DNA of 64,000 bases from the NCBI GenBank assembly GCA_019095985.1, contig CM032663.1, positions 34,180,284 through 34,244,283 on the forward strand, given 5' to 3'. Under the pieces are notes generated by a model that saw only the letters and a list, made by a program, of their open reading frames with translations, ran no database searches and was not told where the DNA came from. Shown here one piece after another: positions 34,830 to 47,248 of the stretch; within the stretch, counting starts at the first letter, position 1; each line of letters starts with the position of its first letter. The translations under genes and the position numbers were made by a program. This stretch comes from Streblospio benedicti (Eukaryota; Annelida; Polychaeta; Spionida; Spionidae).

Positions 34830-37180
34830 ATGAGAGCTTCGATTTGCCTGCTGTCGTTTGCGTTATGTTTGGCCCATGATTCCGTAATGGTTGATAGCCA
34901 CTCGGATTTACTAGTAGGATGCTGCAATTTGTTTTATTTGCTCTTTATTATATTGTTCGGCGCTTACTACCCCATTATACATCATGGATTTTATATTTGT
35001 TCTTATTTGTTTATTCTGCTAATCCCTTTAAAGAAGGATATGCTCATCAAGTTGCAGAGAATAAAATTATATGCTACCTTTATCATCTTTTCTTGTCAAT
35101 TCCAGGAGCGGTTGTTAAAAATCGTGAAAAGTGATTCAAATGCAGCCGAAAAAGGACCCAAAGGTGAGAATTGATAAAAAAAATCAGTAGAATAAAGACA
35201 ATATGGAGCAATGGTAGCATTTCAAGATACTGTTCAGATACTGCTTTTTTTCTTCTTTTTTCACCTGCAGCTGTGGTAAACGTGGCTGTGAACAAGCCGG
35301 CCTGGCAAGCCTCAACCTACGGGTTCGGTCTGGCTTTCTTCGAAAAGAGATTTGCTGCAACCAAGGCTGTTGACGGAAACAGGTGATCTCTTGGCCTACA
35401 GTGAATATTGTGCATGTAAATACCTCCCTTTTCAGGACACCTGTCTAATGTGGTCACTTATCACTGTTTCCTCCATTTCCATTTTCCCTTACATGAACCT
35501 CTTTATTTAGGACAACTATGTGTTGAGACTTTTCAAGTTTTTTTTTTTTTTTTTTTTTTTTTTTGTACGCCTAAGAGAAGTTTCCATACGAGTCATCTGA
35601 TGATTGGCATAAAGTATATTTATGACTCATAAATTCCATAAAACTTAATTGTCTGCTTACAAAGGCTACAAATGGTGTGCGTTGTTGTTTGATATATTTG
35701 TTCACGGAACATAAGATGGGTGTTTATATATCATGGAAAGCATTTTTAAAGACGTCTGTTTATGTGTTTATTTCACGTTTCATGATTTGAGTTATACTTT
35801 TTCTCAAAAAAAAGATTAAAAAACAAGACTGTAGGGAATGAGGAAAAAAGAGGGATGTGGGATTTCTTAAACACTTATACCCCCACCCCGACTTTTGTGT
35901 GCGTTATGTGTTCTTATTATAGCACGATAAAGAAATTACAGTCAATTAAGAATTGGGCTCGAGTGTCGTGTTTGTCAATAACTAATATGGTGCGGGTATA
36001 TTTCAAGACACCCGAGTGTTTTTCTTTAACCTTATGCATGTAAGGTTCGAACATTTAAAAACTTTAGACATAGGCATTTGCTCACGTAAAAATCAAAGCT
36101 ATATGTTTTGAAGTTTTGCTATTCCATAAAACGGATGGGGACTTTATTCGGGTGGTTTTTTCCCCATTGCACTAAATATTAGTTTATCCTTGTTCTAGGG
36201 CCTCTGACATAAGGGCTTACTCATGCGCAGTCCAAGGCCCGGCTGCAGAGGAGGGGGCGTGGCTCGCTGTTGACCTTCTCCAGGACTATTATGTGACTAG
36301 GGTGCAACTCTATCCAGTGAAAAATACCCATCGTGAGTACTTGGCTGTGGCAGTAGTATACATACTAGTAGTAACAATTGTTCCTTGATTTTGACATCCC
36401 AATATAATACTAATGATATAAATCTGTTTGAGAGAATACTTGCTTTCGCCCATGTCTACACAGCCTTCAAAAAAAACACCACACATGCATATCCATATGA
36501 ATATCAACCCTCTATTAAGACCACTTGAGGACAAGCCCCGGATCGTCTTAATGGAGAGGTTCTACTCTACAGTTTCTCTGTTTCAGGCGGTCATCTAGGC
36601 GGTGCCGGGGTGTACATTCTCAGCACATTTTCTCCGTCACACACCGCTGACCTCGTGACCTCGGCTGCTGACCTGTGTGGGGTCGTGCCCTCTGACCCAG
36701 CAGCTGAAGAGGTCATGGAGTGCAATCACCGTGGAAGATACGTGGTGGTCAGAAGTAACCAAGATATGATGGCGTTATGTGAGCTGGAGGTCTTTGGGGG
36801 TAGGTTTAGCATATGTGTGGAGTGGGTATTTCTGCAGATATTCATAAGGGCACCGGGTTTCACCAATGGGGCGGTGTGTTTTATAGAAGTGAGGGGATTC
36901 AAAGCCAAGCCAGTGTTTACTTCATCTCAATGTTTGGGGGGTTTGTCAGTAGCCTATTGATATCAGAATTATTACTATAATGTCTCCCATTTATGTATTC
37001 ACTGATATTTTGTCCAACTTTTACTAGTAAATAAAATCAATGTCATCATTTGAAAAATAAGTGAAAATACTGTAGTGTTCAGCTTATAATTAAAAGTTCT
37101 GCCGTAAAATATTAAAAAAAATTATTGATGACAAAGTGACCTACAATTGCATTATCTTCCTTTCAGAGCCAGTGGAGTAG
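34830..37180 (+). CDS. Secreted F5/8 type C (F-type-lectin-like) domain protein, about 204 residues, six exons
   Basis: Exons: 34830-34913, 35106-35163, 35271-35382, 36199-36332, 36587-36799, 37167-37180. All internal borders are GT-AG, phases agree and the sum is 615 bases. Exon 1 gives a signal peptide (MRASICLLSFALCLA); an alternative donor 24 bases earlier is also in phase. Exons 3-5 form a discoidin-like fold of the fucolectin type: NVAVNKPAWQASTYGFG...AVDGNR, EEGAWLAVDLLQDYYVTRVQ, then a long exon ending YVVVRSNQDMMALCELEVFG. Family members bind fucose on glycans, often in invertebrate immunity. Here the usual RGDCC-type binding segment reads VKNTHRGHLGGAGVYI, so sugar binding may be lost or changed. 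The last exon adds only EPVE. Gene structure is well supported; ligand is unknown. Confidence 0.8.
35539..35563. repeat. Poly-T run in intron 3
   Basis: About 25 consecutive T residues within the third intron of the F5/8-C gene. Confidence 0.9.
36505..36572. mobile_element. Truncated pogo-like MITE
   Basis: TCTATTAAGACCACTTGAGG...ATGGAGAGGTTCTACTCTA matches the family at 26.6 and 30.1 kb. It sits at the 3' end of intron 4, ending about 15 bases before the acceptor of exon 5 of the F5/8-C gene. Confidence 0.5.
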
Positions 37181-38837
37181 AAATTATCTCTAATAATTTG
37201 GAGAAAACATATCGGATACCTGGTACTAACACGAGAAATGTTATAGGAAAAAAGCAGTATGTGACTAAAAAAATGTTTGGTTTGATTAAATAAGTGCCAA
37301 TGTATTTCATATACGCACTGTACTTATAAATTTTACACTGTACATGTACGTCTTTGATAAATAAAACTATTACACTATCATGGTTGTAATGCACATTGTC
37401 ATGGACCAATAAGGAACTCGTATCGAAGCATTTTATATTTTAATTAGAATTTTCATAGTCCAAGCATGGGGAGTTACAACGTGACCGGTGAGATATGTAG
37501 ACGTTCACAAGTGACAATACTTTACAAGCTTTTATTCTAAAGTCATAGAATCCAGGAAATCAAAAACTATAAAACGTTTTAGTCAATATCAATGCACGAT
37601 GCAATGCCTGCTAACGCTAACACACACCAGTGGAAGATCTCTTGCTATGAAACTGGCCCACATTTTGCTCCATATACTACAAACATATGACTCCAAAGAC
37701 GACCAAGTCTGTATGAAGTGCTTATCAATAGCTCCACTACACACATTTAAAACACAATTAGAACACTATATAGGGTCTGAAAAAGTGCCGTGTCCCTGGT
37801 ATCCTTTTGTCCTTTAAAAAACATTTACCTTTATTACTTGCATACCACGGGGCTGCAGCACCCACACTGTCCTGACAACTCCAACCCAGCACCTACCACT
37901 GTATCCCCTATCTCGTACACATATCACTGTAGAAACAAGGTCGACTCTCCATTTCCAAGGCACACGCGCCATGTCAGCCACATCCCACTACCACTATCCA
38001 ACAACAAACATATCCTATTTTATCACCAAAATAAAATAATAACAAACACACACAAAAACAAACACACACAAAAAAAACACACAAAAAAAAAAACAAAAAA
38101 AACAGTCCAGTTTCGATTGGGGAGAGAATGTTCATCAGTACTGTTCAGTAGTGGTAGTATATCATGAAAGTTCCAACAGTGACTATGTGCTGTTTGAGGG
38201 TCGTGCGGGTGACGTCTGGGTGTTGTTGAGTTCCTGCTTGCATAACTTGTAGCCCATGGTGAACCATCCCACACCAGGCACCTGCGGTGTACACAACAAC
38301 AATTGGCACGTGCAAAATGTGGTGGTTTTGCTTTTTTCATATTATTAACAAGCAACTTCAGTATACGCTATACATACAGCATGTGCACATTTTTTTTAAA
38401 AAAAAATACATAGTCTAACTAAATTATATTTCTTATTTTTAATTTTAAAAAATAGACTCGTGACAGTTTTTTGGCCAATTAAATGGACTAGCATAAACTA
38501 ATTGGTATATATGTGTATAGCAGATGAAGGTGGGACACCACTATCCAACAGTTCTGTTGCGTGGTCCCAGAACTATACCTAAATATACTTTGTGGTTGTA
38601 TAAAACCGACCAGTTTTATATGATTTTAAAAAGTATGCTAACACTCAATTTTCACAACCAAGGAACACCAAACATAAGTGCATTTTTTAAAACATCGTAT
38701 GCATTAAAGTCATTGTGCATTATTTTGACTTAACAAGAACGAGGGTATATATTCAATGACCAGTTTGGATAAGGCTGAGCTGAGACTTCATACAAAATGC
38801 GCAACATTCAATTGTAGCAACGGTATATGTATTAGTG
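37181..38837. other. 3' flank of the F5/8-C gene
   Basis: 37181-37420 is probably 3' UTR; ATAAATAAAACT near 37358 could supply the poly(A) signal. This stretch is duplicated at 57.9-58.1 kb. An A-rich block with CACACA lies at 38023-38105. No gene recognised. Confidence 0.4.
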
Positions 38838-39740
38838 GGGCGGATATGTGACAAATAAATGCCTACATGTTCACTTCTGGCAGAAAGCATTAAACTTTGC
38901 ATCAAGGGGTTTAAGGTACACTGGTTCCAAAAATATCGGGAACCACGCTCCCAGAAAGTTGGTTCCTCCCGAAATCCAAGATGGCTGCCAAGATGGCTGC
39001 CGGTACATATATAGTATGTAACTATTTTACTATTAGGTCTAGAATAATGCTTTAGGGGGGTCGCGGGGATATGGAGTTCTCTTTCATATTTTCTCTTCAT
39101 ATGACTCTTCTTTATTTACTAAACATGAACTAGTACCCATGGACATCCCAATAGTGGTTCATTTTTAACCTGATGCAAATATTCAGTGTACTACAATTAT
39201 TCAGGTATACACAAAGCCAACTTCCCTGGAAGATGCTGCAAAGATGAATAGTGTGAACTCATAGATTTCTTCAAATAGAGTAAATATGTCAAAATTATGC
39301 TTTTAAATACTTTATGTCAATTCTATGTTGGAAAATATTGATATGAACAATATATAATTGGTAGTTTGGGAATTTTTTGTCTGCAGACATTTTTGCGCTT
39401 GTGTCAAAGATCAACCCTTATTCAATCATGAACGTAACCTTTGACCTTGTTCGTCACATCCAATCATTAATATTACATTAGAATTCGATTTTCCCGTGCA
39501 AAATTAAGTGCAAAAAGTGGTATTGCATGTTATTCTAGACCTAATAGTAAAATAGTTACGTACTATATATGTACCAGCCGCCATCTTGGCAGCCATCTTG
39601 GATTTCGGAAGGAACCTATTATCTCGGAGCGTAGTTCCCGATATTTTTGGAATCAGCATACTTCAAAACCCCTATGTTCAAAGTTTTATGCTTTTTCCCA
39701 GATGTGAACATGTTTATCACATATCTGCCCCACTATATCC
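38838..39740. mobile_element. DNA transposon with about 210-bp inverted repeats
   Basis: The left arm (about 38838-39048) and right arm (about 39528-39740) are mirror copies. Shared blocks include ATATCGGGAACCACGC/GTAGTTCCCGATAT, CCAAGATGGCTGCCAAGATG and its mirror, and CTATTTTACTATTAGGTCTA and its mirror. The 480-base centre is AT-rich and non-coding. The CCAAGATGGC motif also recurs in the large element at 47.9-52.1 kb, but the arms are otherwise different. Confidence 0.75.
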
Positions 39741-40547
39741 CCTATCCTTAAAATTGATAAAAACGACAATTTCATCAAATCGAGTAAATATGCCACACTA
39801 ATAATATAATGTGAATAAAATTATTCATAGCTTATGATATGTATTTTGTGTGGATAATGATCTATACGTGTATCAACAATACAAACACGTTATGTCATGA
39901 AAAATGATTGAATTTGACGGATACCATTTGTTGATTTATTGAGAAAAAATAGCATGCGTTGTAAAATTGCAAAATTGCGTTGCAATACACACTCGTTTTT
40001 GAAACTTTTATTGACTGAATATTAAGAAATGCTTAACACATGCTTAAATCAAATTCATATGTTGATATGTAGGCTGCCATGCAAAGAATCATACATCATG
40101 ATGGATTATGATAGAGATTATGATATATTACCGGCTCAAATTAAGTATAATTGCCACTTTCGATGCCAATTCTATATAATTGTATCCTAGCTACTGTATT
40201 CTATACGGAAGCTATCAGATTCCTTAAGATTTTTTCACGATGACTACACACTATTTGTTGTCTTAACGTGCAGACAAGCCTGTTCGGCGTAATGTATGCC
40301 AACAATATCACATAGAATCTGAAATCATTGACATACCGTGTATATAATATCTTCCTTCAATGAAACTATTGAATTTTAGCAATAAAAGATAGAAAGCAAT
40401 AGCGGTAAAGGTAATAGAAATGCAGAAGTGATTACCACATATCCTTTCACCATGGAAGGTTAATCCAGTTACTCACACACATAAAATTCCCAACAGAACC
40501 TATTGAAGAGATGTCATGTCTCATACGCGCACAGAGGTATAGATGGG
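39741..40547. other. Nothing recognised
   Basis: AT-rich sequence between a transposon and a microsatellite. Confidence 0.35.
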
Positions 40548-40784
<237 letters not shown>

Positions 40785-41107
40785 AAGGGGGCATAGATTT
40801 ACTCATAGAAGTTGAAACTATCACTATGGTCCTGAAACAATAATCATTGAAAGCCTTAGAATCTTTGCGAAACAATACCTCATTGGGGTTGAGAAACAAT
40901 ATAATTATCATGGATATGTAACCAATGCCCATCGTTATATGTACACGAAGGCAGTATCATTAACAAATTCAATAAAAGGGTGGGGTATGCAAAAGGGGGG
41001 GCAGGCCGTTAATTAAATTCTGTTTGTTCATGCCCAGGCGCTTTAACCTTCAATGGCAGGGAAGTGTCTATTTAAACTCCGCATTGTATACAGACTGTTG
41101 TGTGATT

Positions 41108-41215
41108 GAGACCATGGGCCCCTGCATCATGGGAGGGTGTGTATTTGATGTATACCACTATGATTTACAATCACTATCCCATACTCATATTACTATTATT
41201 ATTGGCCACAGATAC
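41108..41215 (+). mobile_element. Partial MITE (CCATGGGCCC family)
   Basis: GACCATGGGCCCCTGCATCA, GGGAGGGTGTGTATTTG and ACTATGATTTACAATCACTA match the left arm of 26351-26542; the right arm is missing. Confidence 0.55.
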
Positions 41216-41434
41216 TTGGGAATCAGGGCATCCGTTTTAGGTTTGATTCATGCTCTGGTATAATTTATCACTTTACATTATTGAAATAAGCTGTACTGAA
41301 TGCTCATCTGCATTAATTAATTATTTGAAACTACAAAAATCAAAACCTGGATAGCTTTCACCAATCAGTCCCAAACTTGCCGCCAAAAGGTTATTCTAAT
41401 TTGGCGCCCCAGCAGCTTTATTCATGTATCAGGA

Positions 41435-41622
41435 CAAGTTAATCACGATGGACAACATCAAGATATTGGACCGTGATCCGAATGGATTATGAGGCCATTC
41501 ATACCAGACGCCTCAAACCGGACCTCAACAAGAATGTGGGGGCCGCGGAACTGCCGGCAATCTACAGCAACATCCTGCCAGCCGCCGACGACGTCACACC
41601 ACTATCACGTGACGATTAACCT
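41435..41622 (+). mobile_element. 3' end of a Penelope-like retroelement
   Basis: The translated text IKILDRDPN and, in another frame, YEAIHTRRLKPDLNKN...ELPAIYSNIL followed by a stop matches the extreme C-terminus of Penelope-like elements, after the GIY-YIG nuclease (EAIHIRRxxPxLNRD...LPxIYDxLL, from memory). The pieces are in two frames, so the copy is decayed. The reverse transcriptase and most of the nuclease are absent. Confidence 0.6.
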
Positions 41623-42519
41623 TTTGGCGTCAAGTCCATAATTGGTTTCCAGGTTTGGCTGATTTTTAGCACAAAAGCAAGTAGTAATACTCAAATAATG
41701 AAATAAGCTGGTGCAATTTAAATACAATTTAAATATTACAACAAATATTCTATAACTTTATTCTGCAGTAAGTTAATCAGAAAATTTCCTTTGAATGGAT
41801 TACGATAAGATTTGATTAGCAGCTGAGTCGCCACCTAAACTCCTAACACTAGTTAGTCTATAATTGGTTTTTAGCCAATGTACTCTTTTGAAACCAGGGC
41901 TCTACGCCAAGCCTCATGGGCAATCTACTTGCCATGTTTTGTATAACCTGTGTAATACTAAATATTCATATTGTACATTCATGTAGATAAGTTCCATATT
42001 TACATGCACTATTACTAGTTGGGTCAGGCAAGCTTGGCCAAAAGTTTACTTGCCTGGCAGACACATGAACAGTTCAGAACTTGCCAAGGGCCAGTGGACG
42101 AGTGTTAACGGATAGTCCTGGAAACATTATCCTAGATTTTTTTTTGTCTAATAGTAAACAGTTTTACTTGGGTATATACACCCGTCGATTAAACTAAGTG
42201 TCTTGCAGTATTCCCATGGCCATCCCTTCCACTTGAAGCCTTAACACATGGTTTCTAGAGATACACATGTGACATGTAGTCAGGCGATAACCCTGATATA
42301 AAATAAACGGCATTGAACGACCAAATAATGATTAGCTATTATCAATTAGAAAGCCGGAGTGAAATCTGCATATGAACAGGTTATGACATATGAAGTGTGA
42401 AGTGCAAAACATGAATTGTTATGTGAACTGTGATGTGTGAAATGTGAAGTATGGAGTATGAATTGTGAAGTGTCTCCCAGGGCTTTTGCTCATAGATAAA
42501 TCATTGGTGAATGTGTGAT
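41623..42519. other. Nothing recognised
   Basis: AT-rich; GAAGTGTGAAGTGCAAAAC-like short degenerate repeats at 42395-42475. The remaining 3' exon(s) of the HtrL-like gene should lie here or further left, but I could not identify one. Confidence 0.3.
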
Positions 42520-42830
42520 GTCCCCACTCTGAGTATCAGATGTCAAGCAAATTGACCTGTGAAATGTATCGCCTGAGAGTGGATTAATTTATGTAACCTG
42601 TTTAAATAATGCAACCTGATTGGTTTAACCCGTCACACCCAGTAACCTTATTAGTTGAACCCGCCACACCCATCTGATACTTAGCTGGGATTGGTCAGTT
42701 GATCTCATTTATATTCATCACCGGCCTGTGATGATTATAGATTAACAGCCTGTGATTGGTCAGAATTTTTAATGAGAATAGTTATGTGTCAGAGGTCTCT
42801 TCAAGACATCTGATACTCAAAGTGCATGTC
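42520..42830. mobile_element. MITE with GAGTATCAGATGTC inverted ends
   Basis: CCCCACTCTGAGTATCAGAT at the left mirrors ATCTGATACTCAAAGTGC...CCCC at the right. The interior repeats a CCCGTCACACCCAGTAACC/CCCGCCACACCCAT block. It ends about 70 bases downstream of the HtrL-like exon donor, inside the presumed intron. Confidence 0.55.
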
Positions 42831-42902
42831 CCCGCTTTGTTTTTGTAATCGCCACGCCAAAGCTACGCAATGTATACATGTAACGTGTAACGTGCTACGT
42901 AC

Positions 42903-43690
42903 AGATGGATACGTCTGGATGGGCACATCAGCTGCCACCATGGACATCGCATGCACGGTCTGCTGGTCGGCGCCCGCCAGACCTTCTGCCAGGAAGCGCT
43001 CAGCGTACTGCATGAACTGATGGCACCAGGTCGACATCACACCAGCCTCGGCGATGAAGAATCCACCAGCCAGCCAGTCCCGGTTTCTCCGGAAGACGCT
43101 GGCATAATCCTTGTCCTTGCCCCTGGGGTACATTTCAGTGTAGGCCACCAGTGATTGGTTAAAGCCTTGCGGAATGGTCAACCTGAATGGCGTTTTTTGA
43201 GAGTCCACAAAGTGTCGAAAGTAGCCCATGTCCACCCAGCAGAAGTACTTGGTATTGAAGGGGTTTAATCGGACAACCCTCAGCGTCAGTTCGTACTTGG
43301 CGTAAACTGAGCAAGAATAGGCGGGCACCACGGTGTTAGGGAGGTGCTTGGGATACTCCGGCTTCTGAAAGAGGCGTGATATGTTGGGGTACAAGCCGAA
43401 GGCCCATGTTTGGTTGCGTTCAATTAGGTGCAGCTCTGTCTTATGTTTAGACAACTTTGCTCGGATGTGCGCAAAGTGCTGCAGATCAGATGCGTTATCG
43501 AAAAATGCCACCAGGGGCTGCTGAGGTATGCAAAACCCTTCATCCAGTTCAGATAGCTGCTTCTACCACGCACGCTTCCGGCATTGCCTTTCTTGAAGGC
43601 TCCAATATGGAAGAATGCAGTCACTGCTGTGGTTTCATTGGAGGGGGCATCCACTTGAATCGTTTTGACTAATGTGGACAGCAAAACATT
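42903..43690 (-). CDS. HtrL/YibB-type glycosyltransferase-like exon with a frame break
   Basis: One large exon is bounded by an acceptor (TTTTCAG|AATG, 43690) and a donor (ATCT|GTACGT, 42903). It encodes AFFHIGAFKKGNAG...SSYLNWMKGF and then, in another frame, QPLVAFFDNASDLQHF, LNPFNTKYFCWVDMGYFRHF, and GGFFIAEAGVMSTWCHQFMQ...ADQQTVHAMSM. The FCWVDMGYFR block is the hallmark of the HtrL_YibB family, which is predicted to be GT-A-like with a DxD-type site but has no settled substrate. The shift lies near 43520-43530, between WMKG and the QQPLV segment. A one-base assembly error in a working gene and a true mutation are both possible. Flanking exons were not found. Confidence 0.7.
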
Positions 43691-44957
43691 CTGAAAAGAA
43701 ATCTCCTTGACTAATATAACTGATCAACCATTTTGAAAACAATAAGAGCCCATTTACCATATGACACCAAAGTTGAAACGATCGGTTCTAATCGTGAATA
43801 ACTACAAGCTGCTTTTCTATTACCCCGTCACCCCCGAGTTCAGTTATATAGAGGATGGAAGCGCCGGATTTGCCATTCGGGGTGAATCATGACATTGTGT
43901 GCTCGAGCCTCAAAGTTTGAGATATCTGGCTAGTTCGGTTATTCCTGAACGGAACAGCCCAAATGAAATTGTTTATCCTTTTTCCTGTGAAGTGGTTCCT
44001 GGTTTTGGTCTATGGCAAAAGACTATTGATCTTCTAATTTGGACCATCTGCTTGCTTGAATTTCTGTTCGGGGGTGGGGGGGTTACAAGTATCTCTGGTG
44101 TCTGGGGCTCATTGTGGGAGGGCCGTGGGTGGTCTGGCTTTATAGCTCGATATATCTGGCTGGTTATGCAGTTTCTGAAAGTACGGCCCACTTCTAGGAA
44201 TTGTCGCCTAATATGTTCTTACTTTTCCTTCGAAGGGGTTTGTATTTTTATGTCATATGACAAAATATTAGTGCTTGTTTTTTTCTGAATCGTCTGGAGA
44301 GTTATGTTGAGTTAGTTTGAAGTTTTTCAGTCTAAAGCTTGCCTCTTCTGGAGGCTTTGGAAGGCTGTATGCGTGCCGTATTCAAACTATAAGTGCTACT
44401 GCTGTTACGATCGGCCGGCACGCAAGTGACGAAACAGTCTGGTAATATAGACCACCTGCTTGCTTCCTCGTCAGACTGCCACGTAACAAATATTGCACCA
44501 TTTTATTTCAACCGATTCTCAGCAACATGGCCAATGTGGGTTCTTCTGGTGCATCTGGAGTTACCAATCTCCATGTAAATATGGCTAGCAGTTCATCATG
44601 ATGACGGAAACGGCGTCATTTACCAGGAACCCAGCACTGACCTAACGCTCCTTCAGGCTATTTACTTATTGGTAAATGGCATCGTTTTCTTAATCAAAGT
44701 GAGCTTCTAACCATCGTAATATTGCAAGTATAGACCAATAACTAACTATTGTTAAACAGAATTCATGATTTCAATAGCATGACTCAAGAGTCTTTACACT
44801 GTGAGTTGCACGCGTGCTGAATGTATGCTTACTGGCTGTAAGTTTAAACGTTGTCTTGCAGCAACTAGACCGTGGCTGCCCTCGATAGGCATGCGTGCTT
44901 TGTTAAACAGGTACACATATGTCGCATGACTACTTTGTTGTTCAGGCTGATGGTTTC
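43691..44957. other. Nothing recognised
   Basis: GATATATCTGGCTGGTTATG at 44148 resembles GATATCTGGCTAGTTCGG at 43919, hinting at an old duplication. No exon upstream of the HtrL-like exon was identified. Confidence 0.3.
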
Positions 44958-45037
44958 TATACTATACTATACTATACTATACTATACTATACTATACTAT
45001 ACTATACTATACTATGCTATGCTATGCTATGCTATAC
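44958..45037. repeat. (CTATA)n pentanucleotide microsatellite
   Basis: About 12 CTATA units followed by four CTATG units. Confidence 0.95.
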
Positions 45038-45169
45038 TAGTACTGACCTGAGACTGCAGTCCATAGCAGAGACAAACCACTGCCACCAGGCTACCGCCCA
45101 CTACCATGTGAGGCTTTCTGGAAAAAAACTACATGTCAGTGACATTGGCGAAAACACAGTAGACACACT

Positions 45170-45300
45170 CTGTCAGGCAGGGTTGCTTCTGAGGCCGAGT
45201 AAACAGGGAATTGTACTCTTGACTAGAAGGTCGTGACCCGGGCTTATTCCTAGACAAGTTTGGCAGTGGTCTCGAGCAGACTCATCCCTAAACACCATGC
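45170..45300 (+). mobile_element. Degraded tRNA-derived SINE
   Basis: GAGGCCGAGTAAACAGGG (A-box region), AGAAGGTCGTGACCCGGGC (eroded B-box region) and GAGCAGACTCATCCCTAAAC follow the order of the SINE at 28.64-28.80 kb. Confidence 0.5.
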
Positions 45301-46175
45301 GTTGCTGATTTAAAAGAGAGATATATTTGGCTACGGCACTATATTTGTAGGTACTGATTTCACACACCCTGTGGCATATCATCTTTTTGGAAACCCCTTG
45401 ACTCAAGGAGGGTTCAGATAGGACCCCCCCGGAGCACGTGCCTGATGTCACCTTTTACATGTTGATGAGCAAAAATCAATACGTTAGAAGACTAAAGAGT
45501 GTTTGTTCTAAGAGTTTTAAACGACCGAGGTCTTCTTCAAATTTCATCTTCCAGAATCCTTGGAAAAGATATTGTGCTTCAGCAAATAATGTAAGTAAAA
45601 TGTTATGGGTATAGCCATAATTTACACAAACCTAGGACGTAATAAAGGGTTAAGTGTTACCATTTTGTATATGGCATTACTTTATGGGTGAGGGGGAGCG
45701 AACCAGAAATGTTTCACCTACGCCAAGGTGAAGGACCATAAAAGTTTTAATTGTGCTAGGGGGGAATGAAAAGAAAATTTTCAACGGAAAATTACTGACC
45801 CTCCCCTTCTCACCAGTACTTTATGAACACGCCCCTAATAACTCTGAAAGTGTATTATACTTATTTTTATGCCCTATTAACAACACATACCACCCACATT
45901 CGAATCTCTCTTTCACCTCCTACAATATATGAAAAGCCCTGTGCGTCGTAACAATTATAGACTAATCATGACTGATGCTATGGATTGACCTCCGTTAAGT
46001 ATGCGAATGGTATGATATGATTTTTTTATATAAAGAAACATAGTAAATGCTCGTATTGTTTGTATTTGTGTCTTTGATTAGTTTGAATAACGTTATTGTG
46101 AAGATTTAAACCGTAATTACAAGGTTAGAATAATGAAATATAGAGGAGCCGAATACTGGAAGATTGGGGGGGGGC
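45301..46175. other. Nothing recognised
   Basis: AT-rich sequence before the duplicated block. Confidence 0.35.
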
Positions 46176-46334
46176 AGAATCTGAAATTTTGCTCTTTTTA
46201 CTCTTTTACTCTTATACTCATAGCAGTATAACTATGTATAACTATGTATGGGTTTTAGTGTCCAATTCATACACACAAGATGATGTTGCAGAGTATGCGT
46301 GTGTTTAGCTTTTATGATGCCATTTCAGTTTTCG

Positions 46335-46420
46335 GACCTCAAGGGGCCGGCGTGGGTTCGATTACCAGTGGATTGTGGTGGTGGATGTTGAGCAAACTCA
46401 TCAATTAACAGTTGCACAAT
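46335..46420 (+). mobile_element. tRNA-derived SINE fragment (repeated at 47400-47485)
   Basis: GTGGGTTCGATTACCAGTGG (B-box region) then GTGGTGGATGTTGAGCAAAC and TCATC match the SINE at 28.64-28.80 kb. Confidence 0.6.
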
Positions 46421-46581
46421 GCTCGTAGTTCACGGTATTATGATCAGCCTGGTTCACGCGCGCACCATCGCCTCGCGTGCACATGCGTCACTTCCCCATA
46501 AGTCACCTCATCATATTCGGCCCACAGGCATCCCACCTCCCTTCAATTGTCAGCTGGTGCACGCCTAGAACACTTCTAAAA

Positions 46582-46786
46582 CACTTAGTCATCAATAGAT
46601 GCTTGCTCACACGCTCGCATCTGCAGCACTCAACTAGTTTTTTTACACCATGACCTAGTAATGTTACTACATACATGTTCAATAATTTATTGAACATGTA
46701 TGTATTAACATTACTAGGTCATAAAAAAAACTAGTTGAGTGCTGCAGATGCGAGCGCGTGAGCAAGCATCTATTGATGACTAAGTG
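46582..46786. repeat. 205-bp palindrome (repeated at about 47645-47805)
   Basis: Two arms of about 100 bases (CACTTAGTCATCAATAGATG...and mirror) meet at TTCAATAATTTATTGAA. The copy across the gap is shorter and more eroded. It appears to be a foldback element inserted next to the SINE. Confidence 0.8.
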
Positions 46787-47148
46787 CCCTGTAAAGATCA
46801 TTGCAAAGTGGTGAGAACAATCTGATTGTGGTACGATATGTAATTCCGTAGGATGTTTGTGCTAACATTGATTTTTTGTTGATTTGGTATGGTTGGGATC
46901 CAGTTAACTAAAAATAATGGGGTTCAAATTTTCCGACCCCTGTACCCCTGTTTTTAGGCCATTTTTTCCAAAATGGCGCTCGGATCTAAAATCATGGCAT
47001 TTTATTCAATATCTTGAGGTCTTAGTATTAAATTTGGGGTCGAAACATATGTTTTTGATGCCAAAGAGTACAATAAGAAATAATTTTTAAGGGTCTAAAA
47101 TGAGCCGCAGCCATAAAAGGCCATTTTTCAAGATGGCCGACAAATATT

Positions 47149-47248
47149 NNNNNNNNNNNNNNNNNNNNNNNNNNNNNNNNNNNNNNNNNNNNNNNNNNNN
47201 NNNNNNNNNNNNNNNNNNNNNNNNNNNNNNNNNNNNNNNNNNNNNNNN
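47149..47248. other. Assembly gap (100 N)
   Basis: Exactly 100 N, lying between two copies of the same 0.95-kb sequence. Confidence 1.

Larger units (their letters stand above)
46176..47148 (+). repeat. Direct duplicate, copy 1 (of 47249-48190)
   Basis: GAAATTTTGCTCTTTTTACT through GATGGCCGACA reappears on the other side of the gap with scattered substitutions and small indels. Both copies share a SINE, a palindrome and the left end of the large transposon, in the same order. The likely cause is two haplotypes, or overlapping contigs, placed in tandem. Confidence 0.85.

Noticed and set aside
37599-38167. Possible genes in the 3' flank of the F5/8-C gene
   Set aside because: The frames are short and overlap an A-rich low-complexity run; no domain is recognisable.
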